NCBI GenBank assembly: GCA_964580575.1 | Contig: CAZOLJ010000011.1 | Coordinates: 1-64,000 of the forward strand | Direction of reading: 5' to 3' | DNA length: 64,000 nucleotides | From: CAVPDE01 sp964580575 | GTDB lineage: Bacteria > Desulfobacterota > DSM-4660 > Desulfatiglandales > HGW-15 | Shown: positions 19,297 through 28,204 of the stretch, one piece after another | Position numbering within the stretch: the first letter of the stretch is position 1 | Layout: each line of letters starts with the position of its first letter | Made by a program: the position numbers and the translations under genes | Notes under the pieces: model-generated | What the model saw: only the letters and a program-made list of their open reading frames with translations | Told to the model about the DNA's origin: nothing | The model's database searches: none

Positions 19297-19393
19297 TTGA
19301 CCGCAAGACTCTCTTTAGCTATAGTGAAGCCCTTTTTGCATGCTGGGGAGAATGGGATCGGATTTTCGGTCGCGGTTCGCTAGGGGTAATGCG

Positions 19394-20842
19394 ATGAGCT
19401 ATTGGATGGAAAAGAAGCGTATAGCGTGGGTCTCTGTCGCCAGCAATACGGCACTTACTGTACTGAAACTGATTGCCGGTTTCGCAACCGGTTCGGTGAG
19501 CATTTTGTCGGAAGCGGCCCATTCTGCGATTGACCTTATTGCGGCGAGCATCGCGACCTTTTCGGTGCATGTTTCAGATCGTCCTCCCGACCGTACCCAT
19601 CAATATGGTCACGAGAAGATAGAAAATGTTTCCGGCGTGATCGAAGGCTTGCTCATTTTCGCAGCCGCCGTCTGGATCATTTATGAGGCTGTGGACAAAC
19701 TGATCCACGGTGTAGATCTCAAGTATCTCGGCCACGGCCTTGTGGTCATGGGGATTTCGGTCGCCATGAACCTGGTGGTGGCGACGCTCCTCAAAAAATC
19801 ATCGATTCAAAACCGTTCTGTTGCATTGGAAGCGGATGCAGCACATCTGTATGCGGACGTGTACACCTCTGTGGGAGTGTTCGCAGGCCTTGCCGTGATC
19901 ACGGTAGGGAACCGTTTCTATAAAGCGGACCTTGCCTGGCTGGACCCGGTCATCGCCATCGGAGTGGCTGTTCTGATTCTCGCCACAGCTTGCCGGATTA
20001 CGCGGAAGAGCTTTTTCCCTCTTCTCGATTCCTCTGCATCCCCGGAGGAGATCGCCAAGATAGAAGGCGTCATGAATGAATTCGGCCGAAACGGTGTGGA
20101 TTTTCACAAGCTCCGAACCCGGCTTGCCGGAGGATCTTTGTACGTGGATCTTCACATGGGATTCAAACCGGGAATATCTCTTGAGCAGGGGCATGATCTG
20201 AGCCACACACTCACGTCGCAAATCGAACAAGCTTTGCCCGGAGCAAAAGTCCTGGTCCATTTGGAACCCTCGATCACGATTGAGACCCTCCCTGAGGAGG
20301 ATGAACAGGTCCGATGCATGCGCGAGGAGATCCTCAAAGATCAGAGAGTTTGCGAGGTGAGGAATCTCTGTGCCACGCGTTACAGGGGAGACATGAGAAT
20401 CGAAGCGGACCTGAGCCTTGATCCCAAGGTGAGCCTTGCAGAGAGTCACGCGGTCGCTTCGGACCTTAAGAGGAGGCTGGAGTTCTGCTTTCCCGAAGTC
20501 AAAGAGACGGCGCTTTCCTTTCACCCGGGGAATGGGTGGCAGAAGGCCTTTCATGATGATGACATGGAGCGAATCAGAAGCCTTGTGGGCGAACATGAGA
20601 GCCGGTTTGCCGGTATTCATGAACTGGAGATCGTTTCATCAGGGGGTTTCCATCGCGTTCGTCTCAGCCTTGGGATGCCTCCTGCATTGCCTGTCTCAGA
20701 GGCTCACGCGGTCGCCAAACACCTCGAAGGCGACATTCGGGAGCTTTTTCCGGAGGGTGCAGAGATCGATCTTCACATCGAACCCTGCAATGAGGCCTGC
20801 GAATCCTGCCATGCTGTATGCCCTGTGAAGAAAAACTCCTGA
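19394..20842 (+). CDS. Cation diffusion facilitator with extended C-terminal domain
   Basis: 482-aa CDF transporter that exports divalent metal ions (Zn, Fe, Co or Mn type) against protons. The N-terminal 200 residues carry about six membrane helices with the metal-site motifs S-x-A-A-H-S-x-x-D near residue 40 and, later, A-D-A-A-H-L-Y-A-D near residue 140. After one normal cytoplasmic ZT-dimer domain there are two more segments with the same pattern (start near residues 330 and 405), giving three in tandem, and the chain ends in a cysteine-rich tail C-N-E-A-C-E-S-C-H-A-V-C. Normal CDF proteins are about 300 aa. ATG 19394 (after AGGGG) is preferred over the upstream in-frame ATG at 19340. Confidence 0.85.
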   Translation: MSYWMEKKRIAWVSVASNTALTVLKLIAGFATGSVSILSEAAHSAIDLIAASIATFSVHVSDRPPDRTHQYGHEKIENVSGVIEGLLIFAAAVWIIYEAVDKLIHGVDLKYLGHGLVVMGISVAMNLVVATLLKKSSIQNRSVALEADAAHLYADVYTSVGVFAGLAVITVGNRFYKADLAWLDPVIAIGVAVLILATACRITRKSFFPLLDSSASPEEIAKIEGVMNEFGRNGVDFHKLRTRLAGGSLYVDLHMGFKPGISLEQGHDLSHTLTSQIEQALPGAKVLVHLEPSITIETLPEEDEQVRCMREEILKDQRVCEVRNLCATRYRGDMRIEADLSLDPKVSLAESHAVASDLKRRLEFCFPEVKETALSFHPGNGWQKAFHDDDMERIRSLVGEHESRFAGIHELEIVSSGGFHRVRLSLGMPPALPVSEAHAVAKHLEGDIRELFPEGAEIDLHIEPCNEACESCHAVCPVKKNS

Positions 20843-20877
20843 AGGAGTCTAGGTGAGGTTTAGGACTTTGTTGGAAG

Positions 20878-20950
20878 TCGCGTTCGCCCTTCGATACCCT
20901 GGTCGCCTCTGGCGCCGCCGAAGGCGGGTAAACCTCAGGGCGAACGCACA
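20878..20950. repeat. GCGTTCGCCCT / AGGGCGAACGC inverted repeat
   Basis: GCGTTCGCCCT (about 20880) and AGGGCGAACGC (ending about 20949) form an eleven-base stem; a second smaller pairing (CGCCG/CGGCG-like) is in the loop. Located 40 bp after the CDF stop and not followed by a T-run. Confidence 0.6.
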
Positions 20951-20974
20951 ATAAGGATCGTAAGTGTTTGATTT

Positions 20975-21032
20975 TCCGTTCGTGGTGAGAGCCTGTCCTG
21001 AGGTATTGAAGGATATCGAACCACGAACGGAC
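20975..21032. repeat. CCGTTCGTGGT / ACCACGAACGG inverted repeat
   Basis: Perfect eleven-base arms around a loop containing GAGCCTGTCCTGAGG. The combination of a CGTTCGTGG arm and a CCTGTC...GAGG loop is that of a dispersed bacterial palindromic repeat. It lies between the CDF and flippase-like genes. Confidence 0.65.
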
Positions 21033-21099
21033 CAGGCCGGGTGGCTATGGGTGGAGCCGAAACGGTCAAGGAGATGCATGAAATGAGGATCATCAGAGC

Positions 21100-22110
21100 A
21101 TGAAACTGGGAAGCAACACCACTCGGTTGATCATCGGTTGCATCATCGGTCTGGTTTTCCTTTATTTGGCCGGCCGCAAGGTGGACTTCAGTCTCATGTG
21201 GGAGGCTTTTACCAAAGTCAACTACTGGTTCGTCCTGCTTGCAGTCCCCGTTATCTTCTTCAGCCATTTCCTAAGGGCCCTTCGCTGGCGGTACCTGATG
21301 GATCCCATTAAAAGGGTGGATGTGGCCAGTCTCTTTTCCGCCTTGCTGATCGGCTACATGGCGAACATCCTCATGCCTGCACATCTTGGTGAACTCCTGC
21401 GCGCTTACGTGCTCGGGAAAAAGAGGGGGGTGAGTGCCAGCTCGACCTTTGCAACCATTGTGGTCGAACGGATCATCGATGTTTTCGCCCTGCTTCTTCT
21501 CATGGTCTTTGCCATTTTTCTCTATCCGTTCCCCGACTGGATTAACAAGGCAGGGTACGCCATGATGGTCGGGACCGTGGGCCTCTTTGTTTTCCTCATC
21601 CTGCTGAAAAAGAACTTCGCTTTTTTCGAGCGTTTTCTGAACCTCCTTTTAAGGCCTCTGCCCAAAGGATTGCAGGAAAGATTGGTGCGAGGCATCGAAA
21701 GATTCGTGTTAGGCATTGTGCCTCTTCGAAGCGGGTGGGATTACCCTGTTGTTGCCGTGCTTTCCGTGGTGATCTGGGCCTGCTACGGGTTCATCATCCA
21801 TCTGGTTCTCTATGCCTTTGACTTCGTGACTCTCTATCACCTCCCATGGTCCACAAGCCTGATCGTCCTTGTGGTGACCACCATAGGCATTGTGGTTCCC
21901 TCCTCCCCCGGGTATGTGGGGACCTACCATTGGCTCTGCCAGATCTCTCTGGCCATGTTCGGAGTTCCTGCGGGGCCGGCCCTTTCCTTCGCGATCCTGA
22001 CGCATGGCGTGAATTTCCTGCCTGTGCTGATCGTGGGGCTGATCTTGGCCTATTGTGAAGGGGTGGAGATCTTCCGGGTCCAGGACAAGGCTGACACTTC
22101 CGGAAATTGA
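21100..22110 (+). CDS. Lysylphosphatidylglycerol synthase TM-region (UPF0104) family protein
   Basis: 336-aa polytopic membrane protein of the flippase-like UPF0104/LPG-synthetase transmembrane family. About eight hydrophobic helices are visible, with the family motifs L-R-A-L-R-W-R-Y near residue 62, P-A-H-L-G-E-L-L-R-A near residue 91 and V-V-E-R-I-I-D-V near residue 124. It lacks the soluble aminoacyl-transferase domain of MprF, so a lipid-translocating role is more likely than lipid lysylation. The EamA gene follows after 22 bp, suggesting co-transcription. The substrate is unknown. Confidence 0.83.
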   Translation: MKLGSNTTRLIIGCIIGLVFLYLAGRKVDFSLMWEAFTKVNYWFVLLAVPVIFFSHFLRALRWRYLMDPIKRVDVASLFSALLIGYMANILMPAHLGELLRAYVLGKKRGVSASSTFATIVVERIIDVFALLLLMVFAIFLYPFPDWINKAGYAMMVGTVGLFVFLILLKKNFAFFERFLNLLLRPLPKGLQERLVRGIERFVLGIVPLRSGWDYPVVAVLSVVIWACYGFIIHLVLYAFDFVTLYHLPWSTSLIVLVVTTIGIVVPSSPGYVGTYHWLCQISLAMFGVPAGPALSFAILTHGVNFLPVLIVGLILAYCEGVEIFRVQDKADTSGN

Positions 22111-22132
22111 TGCGGCGACCGCTGGAACCAGA

Positions 22133-23032
22133 ATGGACATCCGAACCATGACCAGGAAAGAGAAAATCACTGCCTATGCGGCGTGGGGGGCGGTTTGCCT
22201 GTTTTGGGGGACGACGTACCTCGCCATCCGAATCGGAGTGAGGACCATTCCGCCGGGTCTGTTCGGAGGTCTGCGATTCCTAACAGCGGGTTTGATATTT
22301 CTGGCTTATCTGAGATGGAAAGGCCACGCTCTGCCAGCGCGGAGAGAACTTCTCGACATGCTCATCGTGGGTATTGCCCTTCTGGCGATCTCCAACGGCC
22401 TCGTGATCTGGGCGGAACAGTGGGTTCCGAGCAGCATTGCCGCGCTCCTGGTGGCAACCCTCCCTTTCTGGATGGCAGGGTTCGAAGCGGTGCTGCCTGC
22501 GAGGGAGCGCCTTACGCTCAGAAAAGTGGCAGGCATTGTCATCGGATTTAGCGGGCTCGTGATCCTTTTTTCACCGGAAATCAAGACCTCCTTTGACATG
22601 GCCTACCTGAAAGGCATTCTGGCCCTTCTGTTTGCACCCCTTTGTTGGGCGGCAGGATCCATTTATTCGAAATCCCGGCCCGCCAAGAGCCATCCTCTCA
22701 TGGCGGCGGCCATGCAAATGATTGTTGCTGGGATCGTCCTCATTCTCATCGGAGGGGTCTTCGGCGAGTGGAAACGCTTCTCCTTGGATGCAGAGGGGCT
22801 CGCTGCAACGGCCTATCTTATAGTTTTCGGCTCCATTGTAGGGTACGGGTCCTTCATCTACGCGCTGGCAAAACTTCCTGCCACCAAGGTTGCCATGTAT
22901 GCCTACGTCAACCCGGTGATTGCTGTTGCCCTGGGCTGGCTGATCCTTGATGAAAGAATGGACTGGAGCGTGATTCTCGCAACTGCGGTGGTCCTTCTGG
23001 GCGTGGTGCTCGTCAAATCTTCAAAATCGTGA
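22133..23032 (+). CDS. EamA/DMT-family transporter
   Basis: 299-aa inner-membrane transporter of the drug/metabolite superfamily with ten predicted helices arranged as two EamA repeats. Typical features are W-G-T-T-Y-L-A-I-R-I-G near residue 25, a G-L-R-F-L-x-A-G stretch, and Y-A-Y-V-N-P-V-I-A-V near residue 255. These proteins export amino acids or other metabolites; the substrate cannot be inferred. The start is uncertain: ATG 22133 gives a normal N-terminus, ATG 22148 is also possible, and neither has a strong ribosome site. The upstream open frame to 22055 overlaps the previous gene and is not used. Confidence 0.85.
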   Translation: MDIRTMTRKEKITAYAAWGAVCLFWGTTYLAIRIGVRTIPPGLFGGLRFLTAGLIFLAYLRWKGHALPARRELLDMLIVGIALLAISNGLVIWAEQWVPSSIAALLVATLPFWMAGFEAVLPARERLTLRKVAGIVIGFSGLVILFSPEIKTSFDMAYLKGILALLFAPLCWAAGSIYSKSRPAKSHPLMAAAMQMIVAGIVLILIGGVFGEWKRFSLDAEGLAATAYLIVFGSIVGYGSFIYALAKLPATKVAMYAYVNPVIAVALGWLILDERMDWSVILATAVVLLGVVLVKSSKS

Positions 23033-23035
23033 AGA

Positions 23036-23147
23036 AAACAGGCACAAAGAAAGGGACAAAGGGACAAAGATGCAAAGGCACAAAGGGACAAAGGGAAGAG
23101 GAGAGCGTTCTTTTTGCTTTGTGCCTGTGTGCCTTTGTCCCTTATCT
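23036..23147. repeat. GGCACAAAGGGACAAAG word-repeat palindrome, copy 1
   Basis: Purine-rich words GGCACAAAG and GGGACAAAG are repeated about six times on the left side (23040-23095), and the complementary words CTTTGTGCCT, GTGCCTTTGTCCC follow on the right (23118-23142), so the whole can fold into an imperfect hairpin. The same construction recurs at 35731, 38939 and 46117. Confidence 0.75.
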
Positions 23148-23242
23148 GCGAAAGACCTTGCCAAGAAACTTTCGGATGTGATAGGAATTCGTTGTCGGTC
23201 ATAACTTCTTCTGGTACAGATTCCGCTCATACAGGATTTCTT

Positions 23243-24328
23243 ATGAAAGACCTTGTTGACCTCACCAAAGCTCTCATTCGTTTCAAGTCCATGTTTTCCA
23301 GACCGGATGAAATACGCAGATGTGCCGACTTCATCGAGCGATTTCTGAAGGATATCGGTATAACCTGCAAGCGGATCGAATGCGACGGAGTTCCCTCGAT
23401 TGCGGCTCTGCCCGGAACTGATTTCGCCCCTGTCCTGCTCATGAGTCACCTTGACGTGGTGGATGCGCCGGAAGAGCTTTTCGAGCCCGTGGAAAAAAAC
23501 GGGAAACTCTATGGCCGGGGCAGCTTCGACGACAAGTATGCAGTCGCTCTTTCCATGATTCTTTTTCGAGAGCATCTTAACAAGGCCAGAAAAGAGGGGA
23601 GGGGCCAGGGCGATCTCCCCCTGGGCATCCTCATCACAGGAGATGAGGAAGCCGGAGGGTTCAAAGGCGCCAAAGAGTCCCTGAAGCGGATTCGAACGGA
23701 TTTCTGCATCGCCCTTGACGGGGGCAATGTGCGCAAGATCGTGACCAAGGAAAAGGGTGTGCTTCGCCTGAAACTGATCAGCAGGGGCAAGGCGGCCCAT
23801 GGCTCCAGGCCCTGGCTGGGTGAAAACGCTATTGAGAAGCTCTTTGAGGACTATCAGAGCATCAAGTCTTTTTTCCGGGAAGAAACGGCTGAGCACTGGC
23901 ACAAGACCATCAACTTCGGCATGATCAAAGCGGGCAAGTCCGTCAATCAGGTTCCGGACCTGGCTGAAGCGGTCTTTGACATTCGTTACACGGAAAAGGA
24001 CGATGTGGATGCGCTTGTGAATCAAATGAGGCAAAAGATCAAAGGGGAACTCCTGATGGAAATAAAGGAACCCCTTTTCCTGGGCGGGGAATCGCCCTAT
24101 CTGAACCTTCTCCTGGAGATTTCGAAAGACACGACTCTGGGTTTTGAACACGGGGCAAGCGATGCGCGTTTTCTGCAGGAACATGGCACGCCGGGGATCG
24201 TATGGGGTCCGGACGGTGATCTCAGCGCCCATGCCTACGATGAACACGTGAACCTGGACAGTTTGTATGAACTTTATGGCATTCTCGACGGATTTTTTGA
24301 AAGGGCCAAAGAAGTGATGGTCTCGTAA
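23243..24328 (+). CDS. M20-family metallopeptidase / deacylase
   Basis: 361-aa zinc peptidase of the M20/M25/M40 family. The metal ligands and catalytic residues can be placed: S-H-L-D-V-V near residue 75 (His ligand and catalytic Asp), S-F-D-D-K near residue 100 (bridging Asp), G-D-E-E-A-G-G near residue 134 (catalytic Glu and ligand Glu), A-L-D-G-G near residue 158, and A-H-A-Y-D-E-H-V-N near the C-terminus. A lid/dimerisation domain lies between. It probably cleaves a dipeptide or an N-acyl amino acid in the cytoplasm, which would fit the peptide-type ABC transporter that follows, although they are separated by 184 bp. ATG 23243 marks the start of similarity; the upstream open frame is repeat DNA. 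Confidence 0.88.
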   Translation: MKDLVDLTKALIRFKSMFSRPDEIRRCADFIERFLKDIGITCKRIECDGVPSIAALPGTDFAPVLLMSHLDVVDAPEELFEPVEKNGKLYGRGSFDDKYAVALSMILFREHLNKARKEGRGQGDLPLGILITGDEEAGGFKGAKESLKRIRTDFCIALDGGNVRKIVTKEKGVLRLKLISRGKAAHGSRPWLGENAIEKLFEDYQSIKSFFREETAEHWHKTINFGMIKAGKSVNQVPDLAEAVFDIRYTEKDDVDALVNQMRQKIKGELLMEIKEPLFLGGESPYLNLLLEISKDTTLGFEHGASDARFLQEHGTPGIVWGPDGDLSAHAYDEHVNLDSLYELYGILDGFFERAKEVMVS

Positions 24329-24354
24329 GAAGGCCGAAATCGGGCTTCTCTGTC

Positions 24355-24376
24355 ATTCCGGCGGAAGCCGGAATCC
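24355..24376. repeat. ATTCCGGC/GCCGGAAT palindrome
   Basis: ATTCCGGC-ggaa-GCCGGAAT is a perfect eight-base-arm palindrome within TCATTCCGGCGGAAGCCGG, a sequence style that is common as an intergenic dispersed repeat in many bacteria. Located in the leader region of the ABC operon. Confidence 0.6.
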
Positions 24377-24512
24377 TATAGGAATACCAGGGAGTTATGG
24401 ACCACAGCTTTCGCCGGGGTGATGGCATGGAGGGACTTTTCCTAGCTATAAAGGAACTGAGAGGTAACGTTAAGAAAATCATTTAACCCATTAGGATGAA
24501 AGGAGGAAAGAC

Positions 24513-26126
24513 ATGATCAAAAAAATTATCGGTATGTTGATTCTGCTCACGTTCGTGGTGGTCGGTGTCGCCTTTGCGCAGGCCCCGAAAAAAGGGGGAA
24601 CCCTGATTTTCGGCAGAGGCGGAGACAGCGTAGGGCTGGATCCGGCCTATGAAAGCGACGGCAACTCCTTCATGATCTGCGACAATGTGTTCGAGGCTCT
24701 CGTGGAGTACAAGGACGAAACCACGGAACTCGAGCCGTTGCTGGCGACCTCGTGGCAGATCAGCCCGGACGGGCTCACGTACACCTTCAATTTGCGAAAG
24801 GGAGTCAAATTCCATGACGGAACGGCGTTCAATGCGGACGCCGTGGTTTTCTCAATTGGGCGGCAGATGAAGGAGAGAAAACTGAAATTCTTCGGCAAGG
24901 GCTGGGAAATGCCCAAGCAGGAGCGGCCGCCGGAATACTGGAATAACATGGCCATGGACAAGACCGTAGACTCCATTGAAGCCAAAGATGAATACACGGT
25001 CGTTTTCAAGCTCAAAGCAGTGGAAGCTCCGTTTCTGGCCAACCTGGGGATGGATTTCGCGGACATTATCAGCCCCACGGCCTTCATGAAGGACCCGGCT
25101 GCCTTTGTGCGGAATCCTGTCGGCACAGGGCCCTACAAGTTCGTCAACTGGGTTAAGGACGACCGGATCACCCTGGAAGCGTTCAAAGACTACTGGGACA
25201 AGGACAGAGGCCCTTACATGGACAAGGTGATATTCAGGGCCATTCCTGAAAACGCGGTTCGGTTCCTCGAACTGAAGGCCGGGAAAATCCATATCTGCCA
25301 ATTCCCCAACGCGGCGGACATTCCCATGGCCAAGAAAGACGACAAGCTCTGGGTTCCGACCCAGCCCGGTATGAACATCGGATACCTGGGCTTCAACCAC
25401 AAGAAGGAGCCTTGGAAGAGCAACAAGAATCTTCGCCTCGCCATTGCCCACGCCATCAACCGAAAGGCGATCGTGGACAACATTTACCAGGGCATGGGCC
25501 AAGTGGCCAAGAATTGCATTCCTCCCACCATGTGGGGCTACAACAATGATGTGCCGGGCTACGACTACAACGTGGACCTGGCAAAGAAGCTTCTTGCTGA
25601 AGCCGGGTATCCGGAAGGGAAGGGGCTCCCTGAGATCACCCTGTGGTCCATGCCTGTGGCAAGACCCTACAATCCTGAAGGGTTGAAGGTGGGCGTGGCC
25701 ATGATCGGAGACCTGGCCAAGATCGGGATCAGTGCGCATATCGTGAGCTATGACTGGGGAACCTATCTCAAGAGACAAATCCAGCAGCCGAATGACATGG
25801 ACCTGTGGCAGCTCGGGTGGACAGGCGACAACGGCGACCCGGACAATTTCTTTGCCGTGCTCTTTGACGGCATGGCCTCAGAAGCGGTTCGGACCCAGTG
25901 GCACAACGAGGCTTATCACAAGCTCATGCTCGACGGAAAGCAGACCATTGACCAGGCAAAGCGCGCCGAGATCTACAAGAAGGCGCAGCAGCTCATGTTC
26001 GACGAAGTGCCGGTGATTCCCATCGCGCACTCCACGGTCATGTGGCCGGCGGTCAAGGCTGTCAAGAACTTCAAGCTCCATCCCACGGGATCGGTGAGAC
26101 TCAAGAGCGTTTGGCTGGAGAAATAA
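24513..26126 (+). CDS. ABC transporter substrate-binding protein, family 5 (Dpp/Opp type)
   Basis: 537-aa periplasmic binding protein for peptides or related compounds. The Sec signal peptide is clear: K-K basic start, a hydrophobic core to about residue 20, and A-F-A-Q-A cleavage near residue 23. The family-5 pattern is visible in D-S-V-G-L-D-P-A near residue 38, F-N-L-R-K-G-V-K-F-H-D-G-T near residue 94 and R-L-A-I-A-H-A-I-N-R near residue 307. AAAGGAGG seven bases before the ATG is the strongest ribosome site in the operon, fitting the high demand for binding protein. It is first of five genes and is separated from the first permease by a hairpin. Confidence 0.93.
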   Translation: MIKKIIGMLILLTFVVVGVAFAQAPKKGGTLIFGRGGDSVGLDPAYESDGNSFMICDNVFEALVEYKDETTELEPLLATSWQISPDGLTYTFNLRKGVKFHDGTAFNADAVVFSIGRQMKERKLKFFGKGWEMPKQERPPEYWNNMAMDKTVDSIEAKDEYTVVFKLKAVEAPFLANLGMDFADIISPTAFMKDPAAFVRNPVGTGPYKFVNWVKDDRITLEAFKDYWDKDRGPYMDKVIFRAIPENAVRFLELKAGKIHICQFPNAADIPMAKKDDKLWVPTQPGMNIGYLGFNHKKEPWKSNKNLRLAIAHAINRKAIVDNIYQGMGQVAKNCIPPTMWGYNNDVPGYDYNVDLAKKLLAEAGYPEGKGLPEITLWSMPVARPYNPEGLKVGVAMIGDLAKIGISAHIVSYDWGTYLKRQIQQPNDMDLWQLGWTGDNGDPDNFFAVLFDGMASEAVRTQWHNEAYHKLMLDGKQTIDQAKRAEIYKKAQQLMFDEVPVIPIAHSTVMWPAVKAVKNFKLHPTGSVRLKSVWLEK

Positions 26127-26136
26127 GCTGATCGAA

Positions 26137-26174
26137 CGGGGAGAAGGTGGAAGCCTTCTCCCCGATTTCTTTTG
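26137..26174 (+). terminator. Terminator-like hairpin between binding protein and permease genes
   Basis: CGGGGAGAAGG (26137-26147) pairs perfectly with CCTTCTCCCCG (26154-26164) around a six-base loop and is followed by ATTTCTTTT. As the next gene of the operon starts 20 bases later, the hairpin is most likely a partial terminator or a 3'-end mRNA stabiliser that keeps binding-protein expression above that of the membrane parts. Confidence 0.75.
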
Positions 26175-26193
26175 TCGAGAGTTCATTGAGCTC

Positions 26194-27198
26194 ATGCTTG
26201 CTTTCATTATCCGCAGAATCCTGACGGTTATCCCAACACTCCTAGGCGTGACGGTCATCGTTTTCCTCATGCTGAGGATTACTCCCGGAGACCCGGCGGA
26301 GTTGCTCCTGGGCGAACGCGCCACTCCCGAGGCGCTGGATGCCATGAGGGAGTATCTGGGTCTCAAAGAACCCCTGTACGTGCAGTACGGGATGTTCATC
26401 AAGAGAGCGATACAGCTTGACCTTGGGGAGACCATCTTTACCAGGGAGAAAGTCTCCAGGGAGATCGGACAAAAATTTCCCGCGACCATTGAGCTCGCCG
26501 TCGTCGCCATGTTCATCAGCTGTTTCTTCGGAATCATCCTGGGGATCATTTCAGCCACCAAGCAATATTCCTGGTTCGACTACACGGCCATGGTGACCTC
26601 CCTTTTCGGGGTGAGCATGCCCGTGTTCTGGCTGGGCCTCATGCTCATGCTTCTTTTTTCATTGACCCTGGGCTGGTTCCCCATGTCCGGCCGGATCGGC
26701 ATTGAGACCGACATTCAGATCGTCACGAATTTTTTCGTTATCGACGCCGCCCTTGCTCGTGACTGGGCGGCCCTCGGCGATACGCTAATGCATTTGGCTT
26801 TGCCTGCCATTGCATTGAGCACGATTCCTCTTGCGATCGTCTCGCGCATGACCCGATCCTCCATGCTGGAGGTGCTGAGGCAAGATTACATCAAGACGGC
26901 CAAAGCCAAGGGGCTCAGCCAGCCGAAGATCGTGCTCAAGCATGCTCTGAGAAACGGGCTTATCCCGGTGGTGACCGTCATCGGCCTTCAGTTCGGCATC
27001 CTCATGGGGGGCGCTATTCTGACGGAAACTGTGTTTGCATGGCCAGGAGTGGGCAAGTGGCTTTACGAGGGTGTGGTGAAACGGGACTACATGGTGATTC
27101 AGGGCGGGACCCTCTTGGTGGCCACCACCTTCGTGATCGTGAATCTCATCGTGGATGTGCTCTACGCGGTGATCAACCCGAGAATCAGTGTGAAGTGA
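26194..27198 (+). CDS. ABC transporter permease (DppB/OppB type)
   Basis: 334-aa membrane permease with six predicted helices and the DppB-like N-terminus (I-I-R-R-I-L-T-V-I-P-T-L-L-G-V). The EAA loop that contacts the ATPase is near residue 225-245 (Y-I-K-T-A-K-A-K-G-L-S), followed by the usual L-R-N-G-L-I-P-V-V-T. Pairs with the DppC-type permease 88 bp downstream. The spacer between them holds a G-rich palindrome (27196-27256). Confidence 0.93.
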   Translation: MLAFIIRRILTVIPTLLGVTVIVFLMLRITPGDPAELLLGERATPEALDAMREYLGLKEPLYVQYGMFIKRAIQLDLGETIFTREKVSREIGQKFPATIELAVVAMFISCFFGIILGIISATKQYSWFDYTAMVTSLFGVSMPVFWLGLMLMLLFSLTLGWFPMSGRIGIETDIQIVTNFFVIDAALARDWAALGDTLMHLALPAIALSTIPLAIVSRMTRSSMLEVLRQDYIKTAKAKGLSQPKIVLKHALRNGLIPVVTVIGLQFGILMGGAILTETVFAWPGVGKWLYEGVVKRDYMVIQGGTLLVATTFVIVNLIVDVLYAVINPRISVK

Positions 27199-27256
27199 CC
27201 CACCCCAACCCTCTCCACCCCTCTTGGGGGAGAGGGCAGGGTGAGGGGGAGCCGTG
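27196..27256. repeat. G-rich palindromic repeat inside the ABC operon
   Basis: CCACCCCAACCCTCTCC pairs loosely with GGGGGAGAGGGCAGGGTG; a member of the same class as 17150-17296, 30292-30390 and 33527-33560. Its position between two genes that must be co-transcribed argues that it is not an efficient terminator. Confidence 0.6.
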
Positions 27257-27286
27257 AGCCTTTGAAACTGTTTCGAGACGATTCAC

Positions 27287-28204
27287 ATGAATGAACGAGC
27301 CGGATCAGCGGCTTCTTTCTGGGCCAGGGTGAGGAATCCTGAGGATCGCCATCCTTTTTTTGACCAGATCGAGAAGCTTTTCAAGAACAAGACAGGCCTC
27401 GCAGGGCTCATCATCATCACTCTCTTTGCGGCAGCCGCTGTGTTCGCGCCGGTCATCAGCCCGCACGATCCGATCGAGAATGCCCTCTATGATCAGCTCA
27501 AGCCTCCTGTGTGGGAGGAGGGAGGGGCTACAAAGAACCTGCTCGGCACCGATGACCTCGGTCGCGACATTCTGTCCCGGCTCATTTACGGAGCGCGGGT
27601 CTCCCTGACCCTTGGGGTGGTGAGCGTCGGTCTCGCTCTCACGCTTGGAACCCTGCTCGGAGCGCTGGCCGGATACTACAAGGGGTGGCTGGACAACCTG
27701 ATCATGCGCTTCATGGACATCATCCTGGCCTTTCCTCACATCCTGCTGGCCATTGTCATCGTCGCCTATCTGGGGCCCGGCCTCAGGAACGCCATGATGG
27801 CCATTGGAATCATCAACATTCCCCGTTTCGCGCGGATCGTCCGCGCCTCGGTCATGGATGAATTCGGGAAAGACTACGTGACAGCCGCCCGAGCGGTGGG
27901 CGCAAAAGACGGAAGGATCATCTTCAACGCCATCCTGCCGAACTGTCTCGCCCCCATGATTGTCCAAGCCAGCCTGGGTTTCGGCGCCGCCATCCTTGAC
28001 GCCGCAGGGCTCAGTTTCCTCGGGCTTGGTGCGCAGCCTCCTATTCCAGAGTGGGGGGCCATGATAGCGGAAGGCCGGGCCATGATTTTGCGTGCCTGGT
28101 GGGTCATGACCTTCCCCGGAATCGCCATTCTCCTGGGCGTGCTGGGATTCAATCTTCTTGGCGACGGGCTCCGTGACGCCCTTGATCCGAGGTTGAGGGA
28201 CTGA
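27287..28204 (+). CDS. ABC transporter permease (DppC/OppC type)
   Basis: 305-aa second permease. It has the longer cytoplasmic N-terminus of the DppC class, a first helix near residue 37-57, the G-T-D-D-L-G-R-D-I-L-S-R family motif near residue 86, and an EAA loop (Y-V-T-A-A-R-A-V-G-A-K-D) near residue 197. Five more helices follow. The stop codon abuts the GTG start of the first ATPase gene, supporting translational coupling. Confidence 0.93.
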   Translation: MNERAGSAASFWARVRNPEDRHPFFDQIEKLFKNKTGLAGLIIITLFAAAAVFAPVISPHDPIENALYDQLKPPVWEEGGATKNLLGTDDLGRDILSRLIYGARVSLTLGVVSVGLALTLGTLLGALAGYYKGWLDNLIMRFMDIILAFPHILLAIVIVAYLGPGLRNAMMAIGIINIPRFARIVRASVMDEFGKDYVTAARAVGAKDGRIIFNAILPNCLAPMIVQASLGFGAAILDAAGLSFLGLGAQPPIPEWGAMIAEGRAMILRAWWVMTFPGIAILLGVLGFNLLGDGLRDALDPRLRD

